Source: Parvibaculum sp002684405
Lineage (GTDB): Bacteria > Pseudomonadota > Alphaproteobacteria > Parvibaculales > Parvibaculaceae
NCBI GenBank assembly: GCA_965140395.1
Contig: OZ223206.1
Coordinates: 310,001-374,000, forward strand
Length of the DNA: 64,000 bases
Reading direction: 5' to 3'
A model generated the notes under the pieces. It made no database searches. It saw nothing but the letters and a program-made list of their open reading frames with translations, and had not been told where the DNA came from. The translations under genes were made by a program, and so were the position numbers. Below are positions 6,296 to 14,993 of the stretch, in pieces (position 1 is the first letter of the stretch; each line of letters opens with the position of its first letter).

Positions 6296-8431
6296 TTGAG
6301 CGACAACTGGGACGATCCGGAATATCCGCCCAACGCGGAACGGCTTGAGCCTGCGTCGGAAAACGATCCGGCGGGGGATGGCCCACGCCGCGATTCCAGC
6401 ACGCGCCGCGACCTGAAGACGCAGCTCCTCGCGCCCTTCGTCGCACTGATCGCCTGGGTCCGCGCGATCAAGGTTCCGCAGGGCCGCGAATGGATCGCGC
6501 CCATCGCCTCCTTCGCCTTCACCTTCTTTTTCATTCTGGCCGTGCTTCTGGTCTTCGACACGCTGCCCAAGATCGACGGCCGGCTCGCCGCCGGTCCGCA
6601 TTCGCCGGGCCTGGCCGTCACCGTCCTCGACACGAACGGCAAAGAGATCGGCTCGCGCGGCGGGCGCGCCGCCAAGGATGTGCCGCTTGCCGAGTTGCCC
6701 CCCTATCTGGTGAACGCTTTCCTCGCCACCGAGGACCGCCGCTTTTACGAGCATGGCGCGGTTGAGATACGCTCGATCCTGCGCGCCGCCCTTGCCAATT
6801 TCAGCGCGGGCGGTTTCGTGCAGGGCGGCTCCACCATTACCCAGCAACTTGCCAAAAATCTCTATCTCGACAATCGCCGCACCCTGTGGCGCAAGGCGCA
6901 GGAAGCGTTGATCGCCATCTGGCTGGAAAGCCGCCTCGGCAAGGACCGGATTCTGGAACTCTACCTCAACCGGATTTACATGGGCGCCGGCGCCTATGGC
7001 GTGGAGGCGGCGGCGCAATATTATTTCGGCAAGTCCGCGCGCGAGGTCACGCTGGCCGAGGCCGCGGTGCTCGCCGGTCTGCCCAAGGCGCCCAGCCGGT
7101 TCGCGCCCAGCACCAATCTGGCGGCGGCCCGCAAGCGCGCCGGCCATGTGCTCAACGCCATGGTGGCGAACGGCAACATCACCGAGGCCGAAGCCGAAGA
7201 AGCGCGCAAAAATCCCGCCCGGATGGCGGTTCGCACCGCGCCGGACAGCGAGAATTATTTCCTGGACTGGGTCTATGACCGGGTGGCCCAGCTCCTGCCG
7301 GACCGCCAGGGCCGCCTCATCGTCCGCACCACGCTCGACCGCAAGAAGCAGGCCGCCGCCGCGTCCGCCATTGCCGGGGCGCTCAAGGCCAATGGCGAAA
7401 AGCTCAATATCTCGCAAGGGGCGATGATCGCGCTTTCGCCGGACGGCTCCATCCTCGCCATGGTGGGCGGCAAGTCCTATGGCGACAGCCAGTTCAACCG
7501 CGCCGTGCAGGCCCACCGCCAGCCCGGCTCCGCCTTCAAGCCCTTCGTCTATCTCGCCGCGCTGGAAGACGGCATGAAGCCGTGGTCCGGCTTTTACGAC
7601 AAGCGCCTCGACTATAATGGCTGGACGCCGCAAAACGCAGGCGGCAAAAGCTGGGGCCAGGTCACCATGACGACCGCGCTCGCCCATTCCATCAACCGCG
7701 TCGCGGTGCAGGTGGGCGACAAGGTCGGCGTCGAGCGGGTGCGCGAAACGGCTAAGGAACTGGGTATCCGCTCACCCATTCCGCACAATCTATCGATCGC
7801 GCTCGGTTCGTCCGGTGTGTCTTTGATGGAACTCACCGGCGCCTATGCCGCCTTCCCGGCCGAGGGCCGCCTCATCACCCCTTACGCGATCCGTCAGATC
7901 ACGGCGAGCAACGGGTCGATCCTCTATACCCATGCGAACGGCACCGAGCGCGCAACGAGCAAGCGGTCGGCGCGCTACATGAACGCCATGCTGCGCCGGG
8001 TCATGACCTCGGGCACGGGCAAGGCCGCGCGCCTGTCCGGCCGGCTCGCCGCGGGCAAGACCGGCACCTCGCAGGATTACCGCGACGCCTGGTTCGTCGG
8101 CTATACCGGCAACGAGATCGCAGGCGTCTGGTTCGGCAATGACGACAATACGCCGATGAAGCGCGTCTATGGCGGCACGGTCGCGGCGCGGGCCTGGAAG
8201 AGCTATATGCAGGCCTCGCTCAAGGGCACCCCGCCCGCCCCCATCCCCGGCGTCAGCAACACCGACTGGGATAACCCCGACGAGCAGCGCCGGCAGCAGC
8301 CGGAAGACGTCCTCACCGGCTTCTTCGCGGGCCTCGCCAACATCTTCTCCAACACCCCCCGCCAGGACCCCAACCGCCGCTGGGGCAACAACTTCCGCCG
8401 CGGCGGCGAGATGGTCGGCTCGGGGTATTGA
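6296..8431 (+). CDS. class A penicillin-binding protein (PBP1A-type)
   Basis: A bifunctional peptidoglycan synthase of 711 residues. A cytoplasmic N-terminus is followed by a membrane anchor (about 67-88, ASFAFTFFFILAVLLV). The glycosyltransferase 51 domain has ATEDRRFYEHG (catalytic Glu146) and GGSTITQQLAKN. The transpeptidase domain has SAFK (Ser412), SIN in AHSINRVA, and KTGT (Lys588). The open frame extends back to 6113, but TTG at 6296 starts a protein like relatives, whereas the upstream frame has non-native composition; the start is uncertain. The C-terminal tail (NRRWGNNFRRGG) is basic and disordered. Confidence 0.92.
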   Translation: MSDNWDDPEYPPNAERLEPASENDPAGDGPRRDSSTRRDLKTQLLAPFVALIAWVRAIKVPQGREWIAPIASFAFTFFFILAVLLVFDTLPKIDGRLAAGPHSPGLAVTVLDTNGKEIGSRGGRAAKDVPLAELPPYLVNAFLATEDRRFYEHGAVEIRSILRAALANFSAGGFVQGGSTITQQLAKNLYLDNRRTLWRKAQEALIAIWLESRLGKDRILELYLNRIYMGAGAYGVEAAAQYYFGKSAREVTLAEAAVLAGLPKAPSRFAPSTNLAAARKRAGHVLNAMVANGNITEAEAEEARKNPARMAVRTAPDSENYFLDWVYDRVAQLLPDRQGRLIVRTTLDRKKQAAAASAIAGALKANGEKLNISQGAMIALSPDGSILAMVGGKSYGDSQFNRAVQAHRQPGSAFKPFVYLAALEDGMKPWSGFYDKRLDYNGWTPQNAGGKSWGQVTMTTALAHSINRVAVQVGDKVGVERVRETAKELGIRSPIPHNLSIALGSSGVSLMELTGAYAAFPAEGRLITPYAIRQITASNGSILYTHANGTERATSKRSARYMNAMLRRVMTSGTGKAARLSGRLAAGKTGTSQDYRDAWFVGYTGNEIAGVWFGNDDNTPMKRVYGGTVAARAWKSYMQASLKGTPPAPIPGVSNTDWDNPDEQRRQQPEDVLTGFFAGLANIFSNTPRQDPNRRWGNNFRRGGEMVGSGY

Positions 8432-8442
8432 GCCCAAAACAC

Positions 8443-8850
8443 CGTGTCATCCCGGCGAAAGCCGGGAGCCACTCGCCTCTCCGCTTGCCGCAACGCTTCC
8501 CCTCACCCTGAGGAGCGGACGTCCGTCCGCGTCTCGAAGGGCGAGGCTCGCACCTGCCGCCCTGGATCCCGGGACAAGCCCGGGATGACAGCCTGTTGTT
8601 TTGAAAGGCCGAACCCAAAACCAAAAGTGTCATCCCGGCGAAAGCCGGGACCCACTCGCCTCTCCGCTTGCCGCAACGCCAGTGGATCTCGGGAATAAAT
8701 CCCGGGATGACAGCCAATCTTCCAGCTATTTCAGAAACCAAAAACTCAATGTCGTCCCGGCACTCGTTGCCGGGACCCACTCGCCTCTCCGCTCGCCGCA
8801 GCGCCAATGGGTCCCGGCTTTCGCCGGGATGACATCCGAGGTGTGACGCC
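8443..8850. repeat. array of composite palindromic repeats
   Basis: The gap between the PBP gene and uup holds three composite units. Each begins TGTCATCCCGGCG...CCGGGA or a close variant, continues with CCACTCGCCTCTCCGC, and ends with an inverted hairpin such as CCGGGATGACA. Units start near 8443, 8629 and 8752. A further motif, CACCCTGAGGAGCGGACG, at about 8511-8553 recurs at 46230. These look like REP/BIME-type repeats: each hairpin occurs mostly in head-to-head pairs. No protein gene is present. Confidence 0.8.
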
Positions 8851-8915
8851 CCCATTGCCACCGCCCCCGCGATACGTCACAAAGGCGCCCGCACATTTCA
8901 GTTACGGGTAACGTC

Positions 8916-10736
8916 TTGGCTCCTCCGCTTCTCGCGCTTCGCGACATCAAGGTCGATTTCGCCGATCAGATGCTGATCGACGGGGCGGGCTTTTCGCTCG
9001 CGCCGGGGGACCGGCTGTGCCTGATCGGGCGGAACGGTGCGGGGAAGTCCACCCTCCTGCGCATCGCGGCGGGGCTCGTCGAAGCCGATGGCGGCGAGCG
9101 TTTCGTGCAGCCGGGCACCAAGATCGCCTATCTGAGGCAGGTGCCGGATTTCGCCGGCGCAGAGACCGTGCTCGATTACGCGACGGCGGAAGGCGCGCCC
9201 GCCCATCAGGCGGAAGCCGTGCTGGGCGATCTCGGGCTCGACCCCGCCGCTTCCACCGCCTCGCTTTCCGGCGGCGAGGGGCGCAAGGCGGCGCTCGCCC
9301 GCGTGCTCGCCGGAGAGCCGGACGTGCTCCTTCTCGACGAGCCGACCAACCATCTCGATCTGCCCAGCATCGAATGGCTCGAAAGCCGCCTGACGCAGTT
9401 TCGCGGCGCCTTCATTCTCATCAGCCATGACCGCGCCTTTCTGAAGCGGCTCACCGCCGGGTGCCTCTGGCTCGACCGCGGCACGATCCGGCGTCTCGAC
9501 AAAGGCTTTGCCCAGTTCGATGAATGGTCGGAACAGATCCTCGCCGAGGAGGAAGTCACTGCCCGCAAGCTCGACAGGCTGATCGAACAGGAAACGCATT
9601 GGTCGCGCGAGGGCATTTCCGCCCGCCGCAAGCGCAATCAGGGGCGTCTGCGCCGGTTGAACGACATGCGCAGCCAGCGCGCCCAGCGCGTGCGCCAGAC
9701 GGGCCGCGCCGAAATGGGTCTCGAAACCGGGCAGGCCTCCGGCACGCTGGTCGTCGAGGCCAAAAACGTCTCGAAAAGCTGGCCGCTTCCCGATGGCGGC
9801 GCGCGCATGGTCGTGCGGGATTTCTCCACGCGCATTCTGCGCGGCGACAAGGTGGGGCTCATCGGCCCCAATGGCGCGGGCAAGACGACGCTTCTGAAAA
9901 TCCTCACCGGCCAGCTTGAGCCGGATGAAGGAACCATCCGTATGGGCACGAATTTGACGCCCGTCTATGTGGACCAGAGCCGCGCCTCTCTCGACCCGGA
10001 GGCGACGCTTTGGGATACGCTGTGCGAAGGCGGCGGCGACCAGGTGATGGTGCGCGGCCAGCCGCGCCATGTGGTTTCCTATCTGCGCGACTTCCTCTTT
10101 CGCGAGCAACAGGCGCGCCAGCCGGTGAAGGCGCTGTCGGGCGGCGAGCAATGCCGTCTGCTGCTCGCCCGCGCGCTGGCCAAGCCGTCGAACCTTCTCA
10201 TCCTCGACGAGCCGACCAACGATCTCGACATGGATACGCTCGACCTGTTGCAGGAACTGCTCGCCGATTATGACGGCACGCTGCTGCTCGTCAGCCATGA
10301 CCGCGACTTCCTCGACCGTGTCGTCACCTCCGTCATCGGCTTCGAGGGCGACGGGGTGCTTCGCGAATATCCGGGCGGCTATTCCGACTTCATCCGCCAG
10401 CGCAAGGATGAAGCGTCCGGCTCGCCCAATGCCGCCCCTGCCCGGCGCGAGGCGCGGCCTGCAGACGCCCGGGGGGACGCCAAGCCCAAACAGCAGACCA
10501 AGCTTTCCTATAAAGACGGTCTGGCGCTCGAGCAGCTTCAAAAGCGGATGCCGGAAATCGAGACCGAAATCGCCGCCCTCGAAAAACGGCTGACCGATCC
10601 GGATCTCTACGCAAAAAACCCGCAGAAATTCGCGAAAACCACCGAACAGCTCGATGCCCTGCGGGCCGAGCTGGCGCAGGCGGAAGAGCGCTGGCTGGAA
10701 CTTGAAATGAAGCGCGAAGAGCTTTCGGGCAGCTGA
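8916..10736 (+). CDS. uup: ABC-F family ATPase, Uup-like
   Basis: A soluble protein of 606 residues with two ABC cassettes and no membrane segment. Cassette 1: Walker A GRNGAGKST (38-46), signature LSGGEGRK, Walker B LLLDEPTNHLD. Cassette 2: GPNGAGKTT, LSGGEQCR, LILDEPTNDLD. A linker with basic residues (RRKRNQGRLRRL) and a C-terminal coiled coil (about 525-606) fit the Uup/ABC_tran_CTD branch, which acts on ribosomes or branched DNA. Start is TTG 8916 (TTG GCT CCT CCG); no ATG lies upstream in frame. It stands alone between repeat arrays. Confidence 0.9.
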   Translation: MAPPLLALRDIKVDFADQMLIDGAGFSLAPGDRLCLIGRNGAGKSTLLRIAAGLVEADGGERFVQPGTKIAYLRQVPDFAGAETVLDYATAEGAPAHQAEAVLGDLGLDPAASTASLSGGEGRKAALARVLAGEPDVLLLDEPTNHLDLPSIEWLESRLTQFRGAFILISHDRAFLKRLTAGCLWLDRGTIRRLDKGFAQFDEWSEQILAEEEVTARKLDRLIEQETHWSREGISARRKRNQGRLRRLNDMRSQRAQRVRQTGRAEMGLETGQASGTLVVEAKNVSKSWPLPDGGARMVVRDFSTRILRGDKVGLIGPNGAGKTTLLKILTGQLEPDEGTIRMGTNLTPVYVDQSRASLDPEATLWDTLCEGGGDQVMVRGQPRHVVSYLRDFLFREQQARQPVKALSGGEQCRLLLARALAKPSNLLILDEPTNDLDMDTLDLLQELLADYDGTLLLVSHDRDFLDRVVTSVIGFEGDGVLREYPGGYSDFIRQRKDEASGSPNAAPARREARPADARGDAKPKQQTKLSYKDGLALEQLQKRMPEIETEIAALEKRLTDPDLYAKNPQKFAKTTEQLDALRAELAQAEERWLELEMKREELSGS

Positions 10737-10906
10737 GAGCGCTCAGGGTTAACCAATCCTGAAATTGTGCTTTGACTGCGTTCCATAATGACGCTCTCAT
10801 ACCGTCGAACGAAGCGCAGCCCGAGCGAGACGGGGTGCATAGGTTGCGCTTTGCGTTGGGTAATATGCCGTCGGGAATTCGGGAGCCGATGGCGGGGGAA
10901 CTCCAT

Positions 10907-11389
10907 ATGGCGAAATGGCCATTCTGGATCGGCACGGTCCTACTTGCCGTCGCGTGCCTGCAGCTTGCCATGATCTTCGTTCTGCCCGGCCTGCCGCTCG
11001 GCGCCTCTTCGGAGAGCGCGCGTGCGTCCAATGGCGATGCCTCGGCCGGGGGAACGCCCGCCGCGCCGGACATGAACGCGGACCCGCAAGCCGACCTGCC
11101 GCTCTACACCGCCTGCGTCCGCGAGACGCCGACACCCCCGATGCAATTTGCCGCCGGCACATCGCATACCGCGCCCGGCGACCGGCATGGCGAGGCGCGC
11201 CGCATCGATATCCTGTTCGTCTTTTCCGGCAACGCCCGCTCCACCAGTTCCCCGGCGGGCGGCGGTGAAGTCGTGATGCAGGCGCCCGCGCAATTCGGCG
11301 TCGTCATGATGCGCCGTGTCGTCGCGCATGGCCGCGAGGCGGGCATGGATGGCGACGCGCGGCAAAGCGCAAACTGCACGCCCTTCTGA
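10907..11389 (+). CDS. hypothetical protein with N-terminal membrane anchor
   Basis: 160 residues starting MAKWPFWIGTVLLAVACLQLA, a signal anchor spanning roughly residues 6-30. A low-complexity Ala/Ser/Gly stretch and a C-terminal region with two Cys (YTACVRETPTPPMQF and SANCTPF) follow, so the bulk is probably periplasmic. The frame opens at 10772, but ATG 10907 has GGGGGAA at good spacing, so that start was chosen. I do not recognise a family, and composition is ordinary for the genome. Confidence 0.6.
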   Translation: MAKWPFWIGTVLLAVACLQLAMIFVLPGLPLGASSESARASNGDASAGGTPAAPDMNADPQADLPLYTACVRETPTPPMQFAAGTSHTAPGDRHGEARRIDILFVFSGNARSTSSPAGGGEVVMQAPAQFGVVMMRRVVAHGREAGMDGDARQSANCTPF

Positions 11390-11484
11390 CGTGCCGGGCG
11401 GTCGGCATCCGGCCTTGCCCGGTCGATGCGCGCGGCTGGTTCTCCCCCGCCGCCGCTGCTAGTCTCTTTCCTCACCTTTCCGTC

Positions 11485-11568
11485 GTCATTGCGAGCGAAG
11501 CGAAGCAATCCAGATACGACGGGCTCGGCATGGATTGCTTCGTCGGCTCACGCCTCCTCGCAATGACG
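11485..11568. repeat. inverted repeat pair of the GTCATTGCGAGCG class
   Basis: GTCATTGCGAGCGAAGCGAA followed by GCAATCC at 11485-11511 is faced by an inverted partner at about 11531-11568 that ends CTCGCAATGAC. This well-known type of bacterial intergenic palindrome would form a long hairpin. It overlaps the spurious 5' extension of the following open frame and so helps to place the real start of that gene at 11620. Confidence 0.7.
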
Positions 11569-11619
11569 CGACATTGGGCATACGGCCATTTGGCCAACGG
11601 CATTGGGGGATCCATCCAT

Positions 11620-12669
11620 ATGAACCGCAGTCTCATGCTCGGCGGCGGCGCCGTTCTCGCCGTTATCGTGATCGCGCTTATGCTCGTCCTGGATACGTCA
11701 AGCCGCCCCGCGAATGACGACGACCTCGTTCATGTGAGTTTTGCCACCGACTGGAAGGCGGAAGCCGAGCATGGCGGCTTCTATCAGGCGCTGGCCAAGG
11801 GCTATTACCGCGATGCGGGCCTCGACGTGTCGATCAAGCAGGGCGGCCCGGCGGTGAACGTGCCTCAGCTTCTCGCCACCAGCTCGGTCGATTTCGGCAT
11901 CGGGTCGAACGCCTTCATCCCGCTCAATATGGCGGTGGTGAATGCAGGCGCGAAAGCCGTCATGGCGACCTTCCAGAAAGACCCGCAGGTTCTCATCACC
12001 CATCCCCGCGACGATGTGAAAAGCCTCGCGGACATGAAGGGCAAGCCCATCATGGTGTCGGACGCGACGGTGAGCGCCTTCTGGCAGTGGCTGAAGGCGA
12101 AATATGATTTCACCGACGACCAGATCCGCAAATACACCTTCAATGTCGCGCCGTTCCTGGCCGACAAGGATGCCATCCAGCAGGGCTATCTCTCGTCGGA
12201 GCCCTACACCATCGAAAAGCAGGGCGGTATCAAACCGCAGGTCTTCCTGCTCGCCGATGCGGGCTATCCGGGCTATGCCTCCTTCATCATGGCGCCGAAC
12301 AAGCTCATCGCCGAGCGGCCCGAAATCGTTCAGGCCTTTGTCGATGCGAGCATTCGCGGCTGGGTCGATTATCTTTACGGCGACCCCGCGCCCGGCGATG
12401 CGCTCATCAAAAAGGACAATCCGGATGCGACGGACGATCTGCTCGCGCATTCCCGCGCGGTGCTGAAGCAGTACGGCATCGTCGATTCCGGCGATGCCGA
12501 AACGCTGGGCATCGGCGCGATGACGGATGCGCGCTGGCGCGAGTTCTACACCGCCATGCGCGATGCGGGCGTCTACCCCGCCGACCTCGATCTCGACAAG
12601 GCCTACACTCTCGCCTTCGTCAACAAGCGCGTCGGGCTTGAGATGAAGAAGAAGCTCGAGGGGAAGTGA
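11620..12669 (+). CDS. ABC transporter substrate-binding protein, NMT1/SsuA type
   Basis: 349 residues. An N-terminal hydrophobic segment (about 5-27, LMLGGGAVLAVIVIALMLVL) acts as signal or anchor; there is no lipobox Cys. The mature part starts FATDWKAEAEHGGFYQALAKG and continues with GGPAVNVPQLL and SSVDFGIG, the hallmark of the NMT1/ThiY/SsuA family that binds pyrimidines, sulfonates, taurine or nitrate-like ligands. ATG 11620 follows a GGGGGA site. The ATPase and permease genes follow on the same strand. The ligand is not determined: proximity to sulfite reductase would fit sulfonates, but thiamine precursors are equally possible. Confidence 0.85.
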   Translation: MNRSLMLGGGAVLAVIVIALMLVLDTSSRPANDDDLVHVSFATDWKAEAEHGGFYQALAKGYYRDAGLDVSIKQGGPAVNVPQLLATSSVDFGIGSNAFIPLNMAVVNAGAKAVMATFQKDPQVLITHPRDDVKSLADMKGKPIMVSDATVSAFWQWLKAKYDFTDDQIRKYTFNVAPFLADKDAIQQGYLSSEPYTIEKQGGIKPQVFLLADAGYPGYASFIMAPNKLIAERPEIVQAFVDASIRGWVDYLYGDPAPGDALIKKDNPDATDDLLAHSRAVLKQYGIVDSGDAETLGIGAMTDARWREFYTAMRDAGVYPADLDLDKAYTLAFVNKRVGLEMKKKLEGK

Positions 12670-12734
12670 GCCTTTCGCAATGACGCCGGCTCATTGCGTT
12701 CCATTCCGCATCGAAAGCCCCTAGTCTTCACCCC

Positions 12735-13493
12735 ATGACGGACGCCTCCTCCCCCCTCATCTCGCTCGACCATGTCGGCAAGACCTATTCCAGCGGCACC
12801 ACCGCGCTGGACGGGGTGAGCGCGGACATTGCCCAAGGCGCTTTCGTTTCGCTGGTCGGCCCCTCGGGCTGCGGCAAGTCCACGCTCTTGCGCATTCTCG
12901 CCGGTCTCATCTCGGCGGATAGCGGCACCGTCGCCTGGCCCGCCACGGAAACGCGCCCGAAGGAACTCGGCTTCGTCTTTCAGGAAGCGACGCTGATGCC
13001 CTGGGCCAGCGTCTTCGACAATGTGCGACTGCCGCTGAAGCTGAAGGGCCAATCGAGCGAACAGGCGCGCGAGCGTGTCATCTCGACGCTTTCCCGCGTC
13101 GGGCTTGCCGATTTCGCCGATGCCTATCCGCGAGAGCTTTCCGGCGGCATGCGGATGCGTGTCTCCATCGCCCGCGCGCTGGTGACGGAGCCGCCCGTGC
13201 TGCTGATGGACGAGCCTTTCGCCGCGCTGGACGAGTTCACGCGCGAGACGCTGGACGACGACCTCCTCGCGCTTTGGCGCGCGCAAGCATGGACGGTCCT
13301 TTTCGTCACCCATTCCATCTATGAGGCGGTTTATCTCTCCGAGCGCGTGCTGGTCATGGGCGCGCGGCCGGGCCGCATCGTCGCCGATGTCGCCATCGAG
13401 GCGCCTGCCGAACGCGGACGCGCCTTTCGCGAATCCCATCTCTATATCGACCAATGCGCGGCCATCTCCGCCAAGCTCCGGGAGGCGTCATGA
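12735..13493 (+). CDS. ABC transporter ATP-binding protein (SsuB/TauB-like)
   Basis: 252 residues, the nucleotide-binding subunit of the importer. Walker A GPSGCGKST at about 42-50, Q-loop FVFQEATLMPW, signature LSGGMRMRVSIARAL, Walker B VLLMDEPFAALDE, and H-loop FVTHSIYEAV are all present. The FQE-x-x-LMPW Q-loop and LSGGM signature are typical of the taurine/sulfonate/nitrate/pyrimidine subgroup. It lies 65 bp after the binding-protein gene and overlaps the permease start, so the three form one operon. Confidence 0.93.
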   Translation: MTDASSPLISLDHVGKTYSSGTTALDGVSADIAQGAFVSLVGPSGCGKSTLLRILAGLISADSGTVAWPATETRPKELGFVFQEATLMPWASVFDNVRLPLKLKGQSSEQARERVISTLSRVGLADFADAYPRELSGGMRMRVSIARALVTEPPVLLMDEPFAALDEFTRETLDDDLLALWRAQAWTVLFVTHSIYEAVYLSERVLVMGARPGRIVADVAIEAPAERGRAFRESHLYIDQCAAISAKLREAS

Positions 13494-14296
13494 TGACCGA
13501 CAGCCGGTTCCAGACGCGCTTCTGGCGCATCGCCCTGCCGCTTCTCGTCGGCGTCGCCGTGCTGCTTGTCTGGCAGGGCGCGGTCACGGCCTTCGACGTG
13601 CCCTCCTTCGTCCTGCCCGCGCCCACGCTGATCGCGGAAAGTCTCGTCGCCAATTTCGGATCGCTGATGGGCTCGCTCGTCGTGACCCTGCGCGTCACCG
13701 TCGCCGCTTTCCTGCTCGCGTCCGTCGGCGGCGTGGCGCTTGCCATTCTCTTCGTGCAGAACCGCGCGGTGGAAACGGCGCTCTTTCCCTATGCGATCAT
13801 TCTTCAGGTGACGCCGGTCGTTGCCATCGCGCCGCTCATTCTCATCTGGGTCGGCTTCGATCAGGTGGAGCTGGCGCTTTTGATCCTCGCCTGGATCGTC
13901 GCCTTCTTTCCGGTCCTGTCGAATACGGTGCTTGGCCTGCGCTCGGTCGATCACAATCTCGCCGATCTCTTCCGGCTTTACGGCGCCTCACGCCTGCAGA
14001 CGCTGATCGAGCTCCAGCTTCCCGCCGCGCTTCCCTACATTCTGGCGGGCATGAAGATTTCCGGCGGCCTCGCGCTCATCGGCGCGGTGGTGGCGGAGTT
14101 CGTGGCCGGGTCCGGCGCCTCCACCGGTCTTGCCTGGCGGATCGTGGAAGCAGGCAACCGGCTCGACATCCCTAAAATGTTCGCCGCCCTCTTCCTGCTG
14201 TCCCTTCTGGGCATTGCGATATTTTTCCTGCTCTCGCTTGTGGAATATCTGCTTCTCCGCCGCTGGCATGAGAGCGTGATCCGGCGGGAGGGGTGA
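13490..14296 (+). CDS. ABC transporter permease (SsuC/ThiX-like)
   Basis: 268 residues with about six membrane segments (for example 20-40, 67-88, 104-125 and the C-terminal FAALFLLSLLGIAIFFLLSL). The cytoplasmic EAA-type loop reads LFRLYGASRLQTLIELQLPAALPYI, cut here only by domain edges. The BPD_transp_1 fold fits the partner ATPase. Two adjacent ATG codons (13490 and 13493) overlap the ATPase stop; GGAGG at 13481-13485 serves either, slightly better the second. Co-translation with the ATPase is likely. The operon appears to end here, before a repeat pair. Confidence 0.9.
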   Translation: MMTDSRFQTRFWRIALPLLVGVAVLLVWQGAVTAFDVPSFVLPAPTLIAESLVANFGSLMGSLVVTLRVTVAAFLLASVGGVALAILFVQNRAVETALFPYAIILQVTPVVAIAPLILIWVGFDQVELALLILAWIVAFFPVLSNTVLGLRSVDHNLADLFRLYGASRLQTLIELQLPAALPYILAGMKISGGLALIGAVVAEFVAGSGASTGLAWRIVEAGNRLDIPKMFAALFLLSLLGIAIFFLLSLVEYLLLRRWHESVIRREG

Positions 14297-14314
14297 GGGC
14301 CAGGGTTTCCAGTC

Positions 14315-14402
14315 CCGTCATGCCCCGCTTTATGCGGGGCATCCACGCCTTCACGGCAGCAACAAAAGACGTGGATGGCCCGGACAAGCCGGGCCATGAC
14401 GA
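14315..14402. repeat. gene-less inverted pair of the 35-bp hairpin repeat
   Basis: Left arm 14315-14349 and right arm 14368-14402, inverted, separated by 18 bp. These are the same element as the arms around the GIY-YIG gene at 5158-5562. The stem base pair that is G-C in one arm is C-G in the other, so pairing is preserved while sequence changes. Confidence 0.75.
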
Positions 14403-14611
14403 AACAGGATTGAAACCCCCGGAAATCAGCCCTTTTCCCGATTTCTATATTTTTCTACTGTGGATAATATAATTCTACACTCCTATTGACGCGCAATTCA
14501 AAAACACCCATCTTATGCGCGAAATACGGCAGGTGACGGAGCGGCGCGCGTAAAAACCGCGACAACACATATTCCTCCCCTGCCCCACCTTCTTGACGAT
14601 GGGAGCGGCCA
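14403..14611 (+). promoter_or_regulatory. AT-rich promoter region of the sulfite-reductase operon
   Basis: Composition drops to strongly AT-rich between about 14435 and 14515 upstream of the DUF2849-cysI-DUF934 operon. Two direct TTCTAC hexamers at 14453-14458 and 14473-14478 are exactly 20 bp apart, as expected for a regulator bound twice on one face of the helix. GATAATATAAT lies between them. Which regulator binds, if any, is unknown; a CysB-like activator would be a natural guess only. Confidence 0.35.
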
Positions 14612-14947
14612 ATGGCCCAGCACATGCGCAAAGGCGCCAAGGAACAGGCGCTGACGGCGAACCGTTTGATCGACGGGGTCGTGGTCTATCTCAAGGCGGA
14701 CGGCACGCTGTCGGAGTCGCTTCAGGATGCGGAAGTGGCGGAGGGCAAGGAGGCGGCGGAAGCGCTTCTCGCCCGCGCAACGCCCTTCGTCGAAAACAAC
14801 GAAATCATCGAGCCCTATCTTTTCGAAGTCGAAAAGGCGGACGGTGCGATCCGCGCGGTCAGCGTGCGCGAAACCATCCGTCAGGCGGGCCCCACGGTCC
14901 GGCTCGACCTCGGCAAGCAGGCCGAACTTGCAGGCGTCCACGCCTGA
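14612..14947 (+). CDS. DUF2849 domain-containing protein
   Basis: 111 residues, small and acidic. DUF2849 proteins are encoded next to sulfite/nitrite reductase in alphaproteobacterial cysteine-synthesis operons, as here; their role is unproven, possibly in siroheme handling or redox partnering. Visible features are an N-terminal basic start (MAQHMRKGAKEQ), the segment NRLIDGVVVYL and a central VENNEIIEPYLFEVE. ATG 14612 has GGGAGCGG upstream. cysI starts 46 bp downstream. Confidence 0.85.
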   Translation: MAQHMRKGAKEQALTANRLIDGVVVYLKADGTLSESLQDAEVAEGKEAAEALLARATPFVENNEIIEPYLFEVEKADGAIRAVSVRETIRQAGPTVRLDLGKQAELAGVHA

Positions 14948-14993
14948 CCGATTGAAGACACGCGCCGGATGAGCGGCGGAAAGAAGGCAGCCC

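Noticed and set aside
8443..8850. Possible CRISPR or tRNA-like array
   Set aside because: Repeats are palindromic, unevenly spaced and arranged as inverted pairs; no cas genes and no cloverleaf.
8898..10541. 547-codon open frame on the minus strand
   Set aside because: Fully antisense to uup, whose ABC motifs are all intact; the reverse product is Arg/Ala/Gly-rich noise.
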